Positions 41,301 through 50,167 of a stretch of DNA of 64,000 nucleotides are shown here, one piece after another (within the stretch, counting starts at the first letter, position 1; each line of letters begins with the position of its first letter). The position numbers and the translations under genes are program-made. This DNA is from Hybos culiciformis (lineage: Eukaryota; Arthropoda; Insecta; Diptera; Hybotidae). Below the pieces are notes generated by a model. It was not told the origin of the DNA. It saw only the letters and a program-made list of their open reading frames with translations, and did not search any database. Where the stretch lies: NCBI GenBank assembly GCA_964007475.1, contig OZ023273.1:6362176-6426175 (forward strand). Direction: 5' to 3'.

Positions 41301-43251
41301 AAAATTAAAATTTTCTGAATATTTGATTAAAAAATTATTTTGATAATTATGTTGATAATTTTATTTTTAGATCTATTTGTTGGCCTATTAAATGTACTGA
41401 CAGATATCGTGTGGAGAATTACGGTATCTTGGCGTGCTGGAAATTTGGCCTGTAAAATAATAAGATCGTCACAAGTATGTGTTACATATGGTTCGACATA
41501 TGTATTGGTGGCATTGAGTATAGATCGATATGATGCGATAACACATCCCATGAATTTTTCTGGTTCCTGTAAGTGGCTTTATAAAAAATATTTCAAACTT
41601 ATTTGTTTTTTTTTTATTATTTTGAATGTAGAAATTATGTAGATTCCAAATCTAGCTTTAGTGGATTTTGCTACTTGTTTTATAACATAGGGAGATAATT
41701 TTCTATTAAATCAAACTATTTATTTTACAATTTATAAGTAAGATTTAAAATTAAATCGGTTTAAATAAACAACTTTTGTTTGGCTCTGAAAAAATTCAAA
41801 TATTTAAGCCGCCACAACTTTTACTTTTATTTTTATTAACTTTTTTTGATTCATCGCACTTCAAACATACATATGAATTAGATTTATATTATATTTTCTA
41901 ATAATTAAGTTATAAAGTAGTCAGTTTTTTAGTGAGGAATAATTTTCATTGTATGAACTTGAATAATCTTAGTTATGATTTTGAAATTGACTGGGTTTTC
42001 TTCTTTTTTTTTTAAGGGAAAAGAGCTCGTATTCTGGTGATAAGTGCCTGGGTTGTGAGTGCATTGTTTTCTGCACCAATGTTATTTTTATTTGAAGAAC
42101 GATCAATAGAAGGTCAAATACAATGCTGGATTGATTTAGGTGATGCATGGCGTTGGCAGATTTACATGACATTAGTATCGCTTACATTATTAGTCTTTCC
42201 GGCATTAATAATATCAGCTTGTTATGCTATCATAGTGAGAACTATATGGGTTAAAGGATCTTTATTTATAGCAACAGGTAAAAATTAAAACCGAATTAAT
42301 ATATTAAAAATATTTGCTCAAGTAAACCTCAATTTGACAAGCACTGTTCCTCTAATCTAGAACATGTTGAATTATAATTTAGTATTACATACAAATTAAT
42401 TATTAATAATTATTCAGCTTTCCACGCACTTAAAGATTAATTATAATAGAAATGTTCTAGATTGTTTTTGGGATGGAAGGACGATCTTTTCGGCAGACTG
42501 TTTTACCATATTAAGATATTATTCGCCTGATAAGTTTAATTTAATTTCCTTCGTTCTTGTTTGTTTCATTTTTAAACAGAGCGAAATGCCGCAGCACGCA
42601 GAGCATCATCACGTGGAATCATACCACGAGCTAAAGTAAAAACAGTAAAAATGACATTTGTAATTGTAATTGTATTTGTAGTTTGTTGGTCACCTTATAT
42701 AATATTTGATTTGTTACAAGTTTATGGCCAAATACCTCGAACTCAAACAAATATAGCTATAGCTACATTTATACAAAGTTTGGCTCCGTTGAATTCGGCA
42801 GCAAATCCATTAATTTATTGTTTATTTTCAACTCAGATATGCCGCACTTTGAGGTAAGAATTCGATTTTAGTAGATTAAAAAATAATTAAGTATTTTTAA
42901 CTGAATAATGTCGTTAAATAAAAAGGAGGCATAATAAACTATAATATAAAACCTAATAATTTTAAAATATTTTCTTCTTCCAGACGAATACCCCCATTTC
43001 GATGGTTTCTTTGTTGTTGTGGATCAAAAGGACACGGAAGAACTTCAATAAATCATCATCATCATCACCATCATCGATGTGCAAACGCAATTGGAGAAAA
43101 TCGTTTACATAATAGCTGTGATTCAATGAGAACATTAACAACATCATTAACAACTTCATCTCGAAGATCTAATAATAATTGCATAAGACCAGCTGCACGT
43201 GTTGTCATTGTTGAGAGACCAAAATGTATTTTGGCAATGTCTGAAGTATGA
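7542..43251 (+). CDS. CcapR: CCAP (cardioacceleratory/crustacean cardioactive peptide) receptor, class A GPCR, six coding exons
   Basis: Predicted 655-residue neuropeptide receptor of the plasma membrane. In insects this receptor binds CCAP and acts in ecdysis, heart and gut control (family knowledge). Exons are 7542-8372, 41162-41297, 41371-41568, 42017-42277, 42580-42853 and 42984-43251; all introns are GT-AG with matching phases (0,1,1,1,2). Landmarks: TM1 with GN in [10 protein letters not shown] (~residues 290-299), LAFAD in TM2, a TM3 Cys at ~350 pairing with an ECL2 Cys at ~425, DRYDAITHP at 374-382, the ICL3 signature [17 protein letters not shown] (~485-501), CWSP at 511-514 and NPLIY at 551-555. 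The ICL3 block and the tail motif [11 protein letters not shown] are, from memory, characteristic of insect CCAP receptors. The N-terminal exon is joined on phase, on FYFYE/TEQ continuity and on an N-glycosylation site (NAT) just before TM1. The start codon is the least certain part. AATAAA at 43603 is a possible poly(A) signal. Confidence 0.9.
9119..9514. mobile_element. Harbinger-like MITE, 396 bp, TTA target duplication
   Basis: Perfect 19-bp terminal inverted repeats, TACCTTGTTCGCACTTCAA at the left and its exact complement at the right, are flanked by TTA at 9116-9118 and 9515-9517. A 3-bp TTA/TAA duplication with a TTGTTCGCAC-type terminus fits PIF/Harbinger. The interior has many TCCGGA/TCCGGAAA motifs and no transposase frame. 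It lies in CcapR intron 1. Confidence 0.8.
16262..16345 (-). repeat. tRNA-like relic, possible SINE head
   Basis: On the minus strand GTGGTGTTCGTTGAC resembles a pol III A box, an inverted TGTTAT/ATAACA pair encloses CCTACAAA like an anticodon arm, and GGGTTCAAGTCG resembles a B box. The T-arm does not pair well and no acceptor stem is evident. I read it as a decayed tRNA or tRNA-derived SINE rather than a working tRNA gene. Confidence 0.35.
18152..18715. mobile_element. MITE with long CG-rich terminal inverted repeats, 564 bp
   Basis: The left end begins TGCTAGAGATAGAGTCGACG and continues GTAATTCACGCGCGT; the right end is its near-perfect complement over about 35 bp. TAA flanks both sides (18149-18151 and 18716-18718), compatible with a 3-bp TWA duplication of the Harbinger type. 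Several ACGCGCGTAA-like repeats lie just inside the ends, and a ~36-bp tandem duplication (GTGTTGTTTATTTTGTTGTA) lies at ~18335-18405. There is no transposase. Confidence 0.8.
20877..21336. mobile_element. Degenerate hAT-type element, 460 bp
   Basis: The right end TTTGGCCACCCCTG is a classic hAT terminus (complement CAGGGGTGGCCAAA). The proposed left end CAAAAGTGGCTTTA is a decayed match. The flanks are ATATATAC (20869-20876) and GTATATAC (21337-21344), an 8-bp duplication with one mismatch. No transposase frame is seen. The left end is much less certain than the right. Confidence 0.5.
26005..26505 (+). repeat. Foldback repeat family, copy 2 (in CcapR intron 1)
   Basis: It shares the palindromic core TATCACGAGACCGAAGGTCG with GTGATATA, outer arms built on GTGTATACACACAAACGAG, then CAACGAGCTGTATAACAAAT and AATGTGCATGTG. 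Unlike copy 1 it has a purine-rich insertion (~26165-26310) and a short duplicated GGGAAATGTAAATA block at ~26366-26410. A TGCATGTGTATTGATGCATG tail near 26427 matches the tail of copy 1. Confidence 0.7.
31672..32009. mobile_element. hAT-type MITE, 338 bp, perfect 8-bp target duplication
   Basis: GCTCTCAG occurs exactly at 31664-31671 and 32010-32017, flanking ends that both start CAG and are imperfectly inverted (CAGGCCCGTTC against CAGTACCATTC on the other strand). Inside each end lies GCACSTGAGCGGCCA (31710 and 31984). The G+C content is far above the surroundings. There is no transposase. It lies in CcapR intron 1. Confidence 0.75.
32498..33130 (+). mobile_element. 5'-truncated jockey/I-type LINE
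   Basis: The fragment keeps only the end of ORF2 plus a short 3' UTR and ends in an (AAAT)n tail at ~33103-33130, the usual 3' signature of jockey-like elements. The left junction lies near 32498, where AT-rich intron changes to coding-like sequence. Loss of the 5' part fits incomplete reverse transcription at insertion. I did not find a target duplication with confidence. Confidence 0.75.
32499..32972 (+). pseudogene. C-terminal fragment of LINE reverse transcriptase ORF2
   Basis: About 157 codons stay open to a TAA at 32970-32972. The start of the frame, [12 protein letters not shown] followed by [18 protein letters not shown], matches the region just after the reverse transcriptase domain in jockey/R1/I-clade elements (typically LEY-S-VWNP then L-VQ). 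No initiation codon or catalytic FADD region is present, so it cannot encode a working polymerase. The downstream part ([19 protein letters not shown]) is the usual family continuation. Confidence 0.75.
41162..41297 (+). CDS. CcapR: CcapR coding exon 2: TM1 and start of TM2
   Basis: Acceptor TTATTTCAG|ACAGAACAA, donor GCAG|GTAAAA, phase 1. Encodes residues 278-322: TM1 ([19 protein letters not shown]), the first intracellular loop (NKNRKSRMN) and FIKQLAFA of TM2. Confidence 0.93.
41371..41568 (+). CDS. CcapR: CcapR coding exon 3: TM2-TM3, DRY motif
   Basis: TTTTTAG|ATCTATTTG to TTCCT|GTAAGT, phase 1 at both ends. The split codon restores Asp of LAFAD. It encodes the conserved [18 protein letters not shown] and [21 protein letters not shown], ending MNFSGS before the Trp that is split by the next intron. 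Confidence 0.93.
42017..42277 (+). CDS. CcapR: CcapR coding exon 4: TM4-TM5
   Basis: TTTTTAAG|GGAAAAG to CAACAG|GTAAAA. The split Trp gives WKRAR at the start of TM4. ECL2 contains [12 protein letters not shown] with the disulphide Cys. TM5 ([18 protein letters not shown]) follows, then KGSLFIAT into ICL3. Confidence 0.92.
42354..42465 (+). repeat. Inverted repeat inside CcapR intron 4
   Basis: AATCTAGAACAT at 42354 and ATGTTCTAGATT at ~42454 are perfect 12-bp complements. The pairing extends imperfectly into GAATTATAATTTA and TAATTATAAT to about 25 nt per arm. The loop is ~60 nt. It could be a tiny foldback element or a transcript hairpin. Confidence 0.55.
42580..42853 (+). CDS. CcapR: CcapR coding exon 5: ICL3, TM6 and TM7
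   Basis: TTAAACAG|AGCGAAAT to TTGAG|GTAAGA, phase 1 in and 2 out. Contains the ICL3 signature, TM6 with [18 protein letters not shown], and TM7 with [20 protein letters not shown]. This is the most conserved exon. Confidence 0.94.
42984..43251 (+). CDS. CcapR: CcapR coding exon 6: cytoplasmic tail and stop
   Basis: TCTTCCAG|ACGAATA to TGA at 43249-43251. Begins [17 protein letters not shown] with a probable palmitoylated CCC, then a seven-His run from a CAT/CAC repeat, then [20 protein letters not shown], and ends in MSEV. The C-terminal S-E-V fits a class I PDZ ligand. Confidence 0.9.
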
Positions 43252-44671
43252 TGGTAATTTTTGTTAGAATAGATTTAGATTTATTAAATATATATATTAT
43301 AATGCATACATTAATACGGTATTAATTTATTAATTTATTAATTATAATTAGATTTTAAAAAATATAACTAATAATAATAATTTGCATTAAGAAATATAGA
43401 TTTTTTCAAAAATTAGGTTTATACATAACCTTGCATTAAAAACATAAAAATATTTAACATTTTTTGTCTTCTAATTCATACATAGGTACCTTACCCACAT
43501 ATATTAAAAAAGTGAATTTATTGAATTAATATTCTCTAATATTTAATGAAAATTATGTGTCCGGAATGTGTTCGAACTGTGTTTGCTGATTTTGCTTTGT
43601 AGAATAAAAAAAATCAGATACTTTTGTTTATCTTTTAGATATTATTGATGTTACATGACATCTACTTGCCATATTTTAAAAATATCTTGTATTTTGTTTA
43701 ACCACATAACTAAAATTTTATATTGAATTCTTTGCTGGATGAACGACATAAAAAATGTTATTCTGAATGAATAAAGAAAAGCTAATTTTAATTGATTTGC
43801 TGTGGAAAGAGCTTAGAGGTATATCAATCAAACTATATTACAATTGTAACGTTAAAATTGAGATGCTATCAAATTGTGTGTCTAAATATTCTTTGACGAT
43901 CAAATTGCTTAGGAACAAATTGGTTGACGAATTCATAGTTTGACTCTCAAATTCACGTTCATACGATCACACTATTTTCCAGAAATTGCGACTATCAAAT
44001 TAGGTGAACCCTAAATTATTTATTGTTAGATTATTTCAAGAAAACTCTTTTCGTAACTATTTAATTACAACTAAAATCACAAATATTCCCAACTTATCTT
44101 CAATATTAGAAAATTTCTCGTTCATGTTGTTATTAAGCGATAATACTTATATACTTTTAAAATGTCAATTTGAATAAGAACTATAATGTATATTATTAAA
44201 TTAGAATTAAATATATGTAGCTATAAAAAAAATTGCCAAAGTTGAATTAAAATTAATTAATTTTGTAAATAAACTAATATAGAAAAAGACTGTTACTGTA
44301 TTTTAGTATTTATTGATGATATTTCTGGAGTCTTGAATATGGTACTTACATGTAAATTAACTGTATCGAGCTTGCGAATAATTTTCGAAGAAATAAGCTC
44401 CCAGAAACGACTCTGAAATGTTTAGGTTGTATGTAAACATAATGGTTAGTGCAGGGTACAAATATTTTTCGACAGACGGATAGAAGGATTGACAGAAAAT
44501 TAAAACTAAAAAAGAAAAATATAGTTATTCCAAAAAATTAATTATATTTTTTACCATTTTAACTTTTTTTTTATTTCCAACATTATATTATGTAAATATA
44601 TTATTTCAAAGGCTTAGCAAAGTTATAATAATTTCAATAGAACTAAGAATCTGAAAATGTCGAAAATTTAG

Positions 44672-44911
44672 AAGAGAAACAGCTGACTTAATTCCACACT
44701 ATTGATTGACTTATCAAAAGTCCTCAAGTATCTTCATCGAAAGACAAAGAAAGAATTGTTGCGTGCTTCAAGATTCAAAAGAAATATTTTACTCAATTCT
44801 GCACTTTTGATTTCTTCAAGAGAAACAACTGACTTAATTACACATTATTGATTGACTTATCAACAGTACTTAAGTATTTTCATCGAAAGATAAATAAAGA
44901 ATTGTTGTATG
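44672..44911. repeat. Direct repeat, two ~94-bp copies
   Basis: Copies at 44672-44765 and 44818-44911 both begin AAGAGAAACARCTGACTTAA and continue through ATTGATTGACTTATCAA and TTTCATCGAAAGA to GAATTGTTG, at roughly 87-90% identity. The period is 146 bp. It is non-coding and looks like a simple local duplication. Confidence 0.8.
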
Positions 44912-46032
44912 TTAATAAAAAATTCGATGATTAATATGTTAAAATAAAATAACTAAAATATAACAAATGGAAATTTTGTGTATATAACAATTTATGTATT
45001 TATTTATTCATTTTCATTTTCCACCATACATATAAGCTAAACAAAAATAATTTATTATATAGTTGTAGAAATATAATGTATGGTATTGTTCAAAAATAAA
45101 TTGATTTTTAAGGACTTATTGTGAATTTGATACATTTTTTGACAGAAACAAAAATAAGGTTATGAATGGATTATGAACGTCGTAATCAATATTTCTTATC
45201 ATTGGACTGAATATCTACGAGCCAAATAAAAAGAACATAATTTTTAAATTTTTAACCACCTTATAACTAAGTGGAAATGTTTAGACATATTAAAAATGTT
45301 AATCTATATCTACATTTAGTAAGGTGTAAATAAAAATATAATCATATATTACTAACAGTGATTCTGTAGTTAGTTTTATGAATATATTATTTGTTCAATA
45401 TTCATATATTATGGTGAGTGTAATAGTTTTCACATTCACATTATCTCTGTAGAATTTACCATTAACATTTTAAGTAGAAAAGAGAAAGTATACATTTAAT
45501 TCTGATGCAGTGCAGTAAACTTAATTGATTTTTATGTAAATACATACGTACAGAATTTAGAACTGCGTGTACATAGAATATTTTTTTGTAAATAGTAAGG
45601 CCTAAAAAGAAATTAAAATATTTTTACCCAAACAAGAAATCCTTATTAGTAATCAAGTAAATAATTTTGAAAATACATAATTCATGATTGGTACAGACCA
45701 TAATTGACTTTTACAAGCGAAGGCAGAATTTCTTATTTTACTCGTGAAATAATTTAAATTTTGATTTTATTTTTGATGAAACACTAAAGTCTAAACTGTG
45801 CCAATATATTAAATTTTATTATGTTTTGTTATGAATATTTATATAATTTTATTCAATTTTAGGTATACAATAAAATTATCTTTATATATTTTAAATTTAA
45901 GATTTTATGCTGTACTTGCACATACATATTATGTAAATGCGAATTCAAAGAAGATTTTTTTTTGAATATTAAAAAAATAAAATAGTTTTGTTCTGTTAAT
46001 AAATTGAATCTTCAAAATTTTTAATTTGGTCC

Positions 46033-46341
46033 CAGTGCACATACAGCTACTCAAATGAAACTGATTATTGACGCAAATCTCAAATCAGTCCACGATTAAT
46101 TTCAAACCATGTAATTTTATTTTATTTTATTTAATTAAATCGAAAACTGCCGAAGGCGCAACTAGTGTAACTAACCACTCAGTAACGAGTTATGATATTT
46201 TATTTGTTGTTTGATGAACAACAATAAATATGTGTACAATAAGTGGACAAAGATGTGGAGAAAAATTAATGAGTTTGTAATCGATCAGTAATTTCAGTCA
46301 CTCACTAACGTGTGTTTTTTTTAGTAACTCCGTGTACACTG
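46033..46341. mobile_element. Putative MITE with imperfect CAGTG termini, ~309 bp
   Basis: The left end CAGTGCACATACAGCTACT and the complement of the right end (CAGTGTACACGGAGTTACT) agree at 14 of 19 positions, and the match continues into A-rich sequence. No 8-bp duplication is visible in the flanks, so the superfamily is open. hAT is a guess from the CAG terminus. Confidence 0.5.
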
Positions 46342-46751
46342 AGCTAAATAATTAAATTAAATTTACTTTGTGCGTTATTTGTTTTCCAAATATCTATTAA
46401 AATTTTATTATAATGTTGAACTTAAAAAAGAAATAATACTTAAATTAACAAGTAAATTAAAGTACTATAATAAAATTTATATAAAATAACTAAAATTTTT
46501 TATTCTAAGTATATTTTTGAGTTTTTTCAGCTTCAATTCAACTTGAATTTAAAAGAAACTTATATACATTGAAAATTAAAATTATAGTAATTATTATATA
46601 TATTTTCAATGTCTTAGCGTATAGGTATTTTTGCTCTTTATATTCAATAATGACTCATACACTGAGAGAAGAGATCTATTACCGTAATAGTAATATGCAA
46701 CAATAGAAATTTGATGGTTGTCGAAATCAACTTATATGGTTGTGGCAACCT

Positions 46752-46845
46752 CACGTTAGCGTTTACTGTAATAATATATATTTTACCAAAATCAATTTTA
46801 TTCATGCTAACGTTTACCGTAATCATATATATTTTTGCCACAATT
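46752..46845. repeat. Short diverged direct repeat
   Basis: CGTTAGCGTTTACTGTAATA with following ATATATATTTTACC is repeated ~57 bp later as GCTAACGTTTACCGTAATCA with ATATATATTTTTGCC. About 34 bp are shared with a few mismatches. It is followed by a long poly-T tract. Confidence 0.55.
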
Positions 46846-49800
46846 AACTTAATGTTGCTTTTTTTTTTATTTTTTTTCTTTTTTTTTATTTTTATTTTTC
46901 CCTTTTTTTATATATTGTTTTTTTTTTTGTTCCAGTAAATTAAAGTCATCATTTTAATTCTGTTTCAGTCAAAGAATCTACAAAACAAACAAAAAAATTA
47001 AGGAAATTATTTACCAAAATATAAATTCTAAACATAATTTTAAGGCAAGGGAAACTCTTTTTTGACCAAATATTTTTCATTCTCTGAAAAATAAACAGAA
47101 TTATTGTTTCTGCAAAAAAAATATTTTGGTCGAAAATGAATTAATTACATTATTAATAAGCAAATGCAGAAAATTTTCCATATTAATTATTTGTAGCTTT
47201 TCTTTTGTCACAAAAAGGTTCACGGAGCAATATAGTGTCGCCAATCGATTTCTAGAATTAATTTAATTTGTTTTATTCAATATTAATATTTTTACAATTT
47301 TGTCTTATATTTATAAAGATTAGGATTATTTATTTTTTATTATATTATCCCTTACAACTAAAATATTTCCATTTATTTCAATATTATATTATTTAATAAT
47401 AAGTTTATTTTTTTTTTTATAAGTTTGATATTTAAGATAACTTATGTGATTTTTTTTTTTTTTTTGATAATAATAAAACTTAGCACTAACTGTTCTTCGA
47501 TTTCTAGAAATATTCAAAAATTTATCATTATAATATACATATACTGTGTGGAGATAAAAAAAAACAATTAAGTAAAAATATATTATGTGCGTACATATTT
47601 ATTCATTATTAAGGCGCTTTTAAAATCAAATTCACACCATATTCGTGGATGCATCGTAAACTGCACATTAAAATTATACATTAAAACATTCACTTAGTAT
47701 AGAATAAATCATTGTGAATTCATAATTATTGAAATTTTATAAATCAAACATAATTTTATTGTTCAATGTTTATTATGAATTTAATTGCCTAATTTTGAGT
47801 AAAATTTTTTGTTATAATCTCACAGTACCATCAATAAATTTTGATGCAATAATGAAATAATTTATTTTTATATATATACCTACATATTTATTATCTTTTA
47901 GAATTTTACTTCTTTTTCAATGCATATAAAAATCTAAATTTCACTGGATTACAAAAATAATGTAATTACGTCGTAAAATTTATTTGAATCATTTCAAAGA
48001 TTATTGGTTAATAAGTTCATTTAGCATTATGTTCCTGTTGTCCCCTCAAACTGAACCCTTGCAGAAATTTTTTTTTTTTAAAGTTAATTCTTAGTTTTTA
48101 GTTTGTTAGTTGGTGTAGTTTTTGTTAGAGTTGTGTCTGTGTGAATTTTTATTTAAATATTTTTCTAACTTTTACAATCGAATTTATTATATTTAATTAA
48201 CTGATAGACAAATGTTGAATGACTAAAGCAGTTAAAATTTCTAATTATCTGATTCGCTTATTTTTTCACCAATTTTCTATTCAAAGTTGAATCAGCTATC
48301 TTTGAGTATTAAATAAAATAGTATTACGTTTGTACTTGTATTACACTCTTAACTTTTTTTTTTGATCCAGTCATTTTATTGATTTTTTTTTTTTAATTAA
48401 AAGTAATTTAAAAGTTTTTAATGTTAAAAATAATAAAGAAAACCTTGAACAAGAGAAAAAATAATTTTTGTTTTTCATTTCTATTGTAAAAAACAAATTA
48501 TTATTTGCTTATTTTCATTATATAATAACTAATTTAATGGCGATATCAACTGTATATACTGTCAATATGTTTTAATATTTTAATATTTAGATTTTAGAGC
48601 ATATAGAATTTAGAAACATAAACATTATGTCAATCATTAAATGATAATAGTCCTATAATAATGAATTTTATTTTTTAAATAGGTAAATGGGTTTATTTGA
48701 AAATTTAATGGTGGCATAATGAAAAACTATTATACAACTAAAAGTAAACTAAGAAATTCTTAAGATTTTCTCTCAAATGATTCCAATGTTTTTGTATACA
48801 TAGAATAAATAATTTCCATTTTACAATCTATTAAATATAATAAAACTGAAGAAGAAAAAACATAAATGTGAATATCTCTTGGTAACATATAAAACTATTT
48901 CTCTAGAAGAAAAACCAATATAAATTACATTTATATAAATTTCTAGATATTTTGACAAGAATAAAGTATGTATATTGAATACAAAAAAAAAATTACAATA
49001 ATGTTTTAAATGAAGAAAAGTAAAGTTCTTCTCTAGATTGAAATCTATTTTTTTCCGCTTCAAATAAATGTAAATATTTTGTCAAAGAAATTCAATTTTT
49101 TTTTTATTTCGAAGAACATATGATACTTGTAGTTAATAAATTAAGATGCATTTTGCAAAGAATTAAGCAACAAATATTCTTCAAATAGGAATCAAGTTGA
49201 AAAAAGCACTTATTTTATTATTATTGTTAATGTTCAAATTTAATTTAATTTCAAACTCCGTTCACATGTTAATTGAAAAAGACAGTATGCAGAGTAAACA
49301 TATTTCTATAGTAGAGTAACAAGGAATAACGAAAATTTCTATGCAAAAAAAAAAAAAAATTCACCTCCCTCTTACAAGGTGCCTTTCTGATTCCTTTTAC
49401 TTAAGTTTTTTTCGCAGGTGTTTTTAAAATCCAAAATTAAGTACTTTTTTAAGAACAAAGTGAGTTCATTTCGTTTTATTTTCGACTTAAAACTATTTTC
49501 TTATTTTTAAAATTTTTAAAAACCGTAAAATTACTTATATTTTAATTTTTTTTAATTTTTTGTAAATACAAAAAATTATAATAGTCACCTGGTTCTTTTA
49601 TAAAATAAATGCATTGTTTACATTTATTTGGCCTTAATCGCGTCATAGTTTCCCTTAAATACTCAATACTAATAAATAAAAATCATATGATTTTTGTTTT
49701 GCTTTAATTTTTCGATTTTAAGGATGTGAGAATTTTTTTTTTAACTTAAAGCTAATTTGAATTTCAACCGCTAGTGATTTAAATGTGAAAAATTAAAATA

Positions 49801-49878
49801 ATAATTTAAATTAACTTTTACCAATTTTTTTATGAAAAAAACCGTGAAAAAAATTAGAAAAAAAAAAAAAAGTGAAAA

Positions 49879-50167
49879 ATGGGAAAAAATAAATGCATTT
49901 CCGAAGGATGCAAATCTAAAAATAAAACAATTTTTAAAATACCCAAAACGTTGACTAATTTTTTATTTTAGTGAAATTGATAATAAATATTATTGTCATC
50001 TGCTTTAGCAGCATTTTGGTGATATTTTTATTATCTTCTTTAATTAATTGTTGTCAAATTCTTAAAAATTTACTTATATTTATGGTTTCAGAGCGATATT
50101 TTGGATAAAATCTGTTAAAAGATTTGATTCATTGTCATGGAAACCAAAAATTATGGAAAATGTTTGA
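49879..50167 (+). pseudogene. Possible THAP-type zinc-finger exon pair, apparently decayed
   Basis: An ATG at 49879 opens MGKNKCISEGCKSKNKTIFKIPK, a start like many THAP domains (Met, CxxxxC, then a hydrophobic run with Pro). A weak donor AAAAC|GTTGAC at 49949 and a good acceptor TTATGGTTTCAG at 50091 join in phase. Exon 2 gives AIFWIKSVKRFDSLSWKPKI, which resembles the THAP Trp, Arg and W-K-P region. A TGA at 50165-50167 then falls at about the position expected of the third zinc ligand (Cys), so the domain is incomplete as read. Either it is a pseudogene or relic of a THAP transposase (P-like) or host gene, or a further splice removes the stop. The domain call is from motif reading only. 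Confidence 0.4.

Larger units (their letters stand above)
43252..49878. other. Intergenic AT-rich DNA downstream of CcapR, no gene seen
   Basis: Apart from the repeats listed at 44672, 46033 and 46752 I see only low-complexity sequence. Poly-T runs (for example 46860-46930) create spurious Phe-rich frames. No exon with recognisable family motifs was found. Confidence 0.6.

Noticed and set aside
46711..46938. 75-codon plus-strand frame
   Set aside because: Its second half is translated poly-T and the first half overlaps a short direct repeat.
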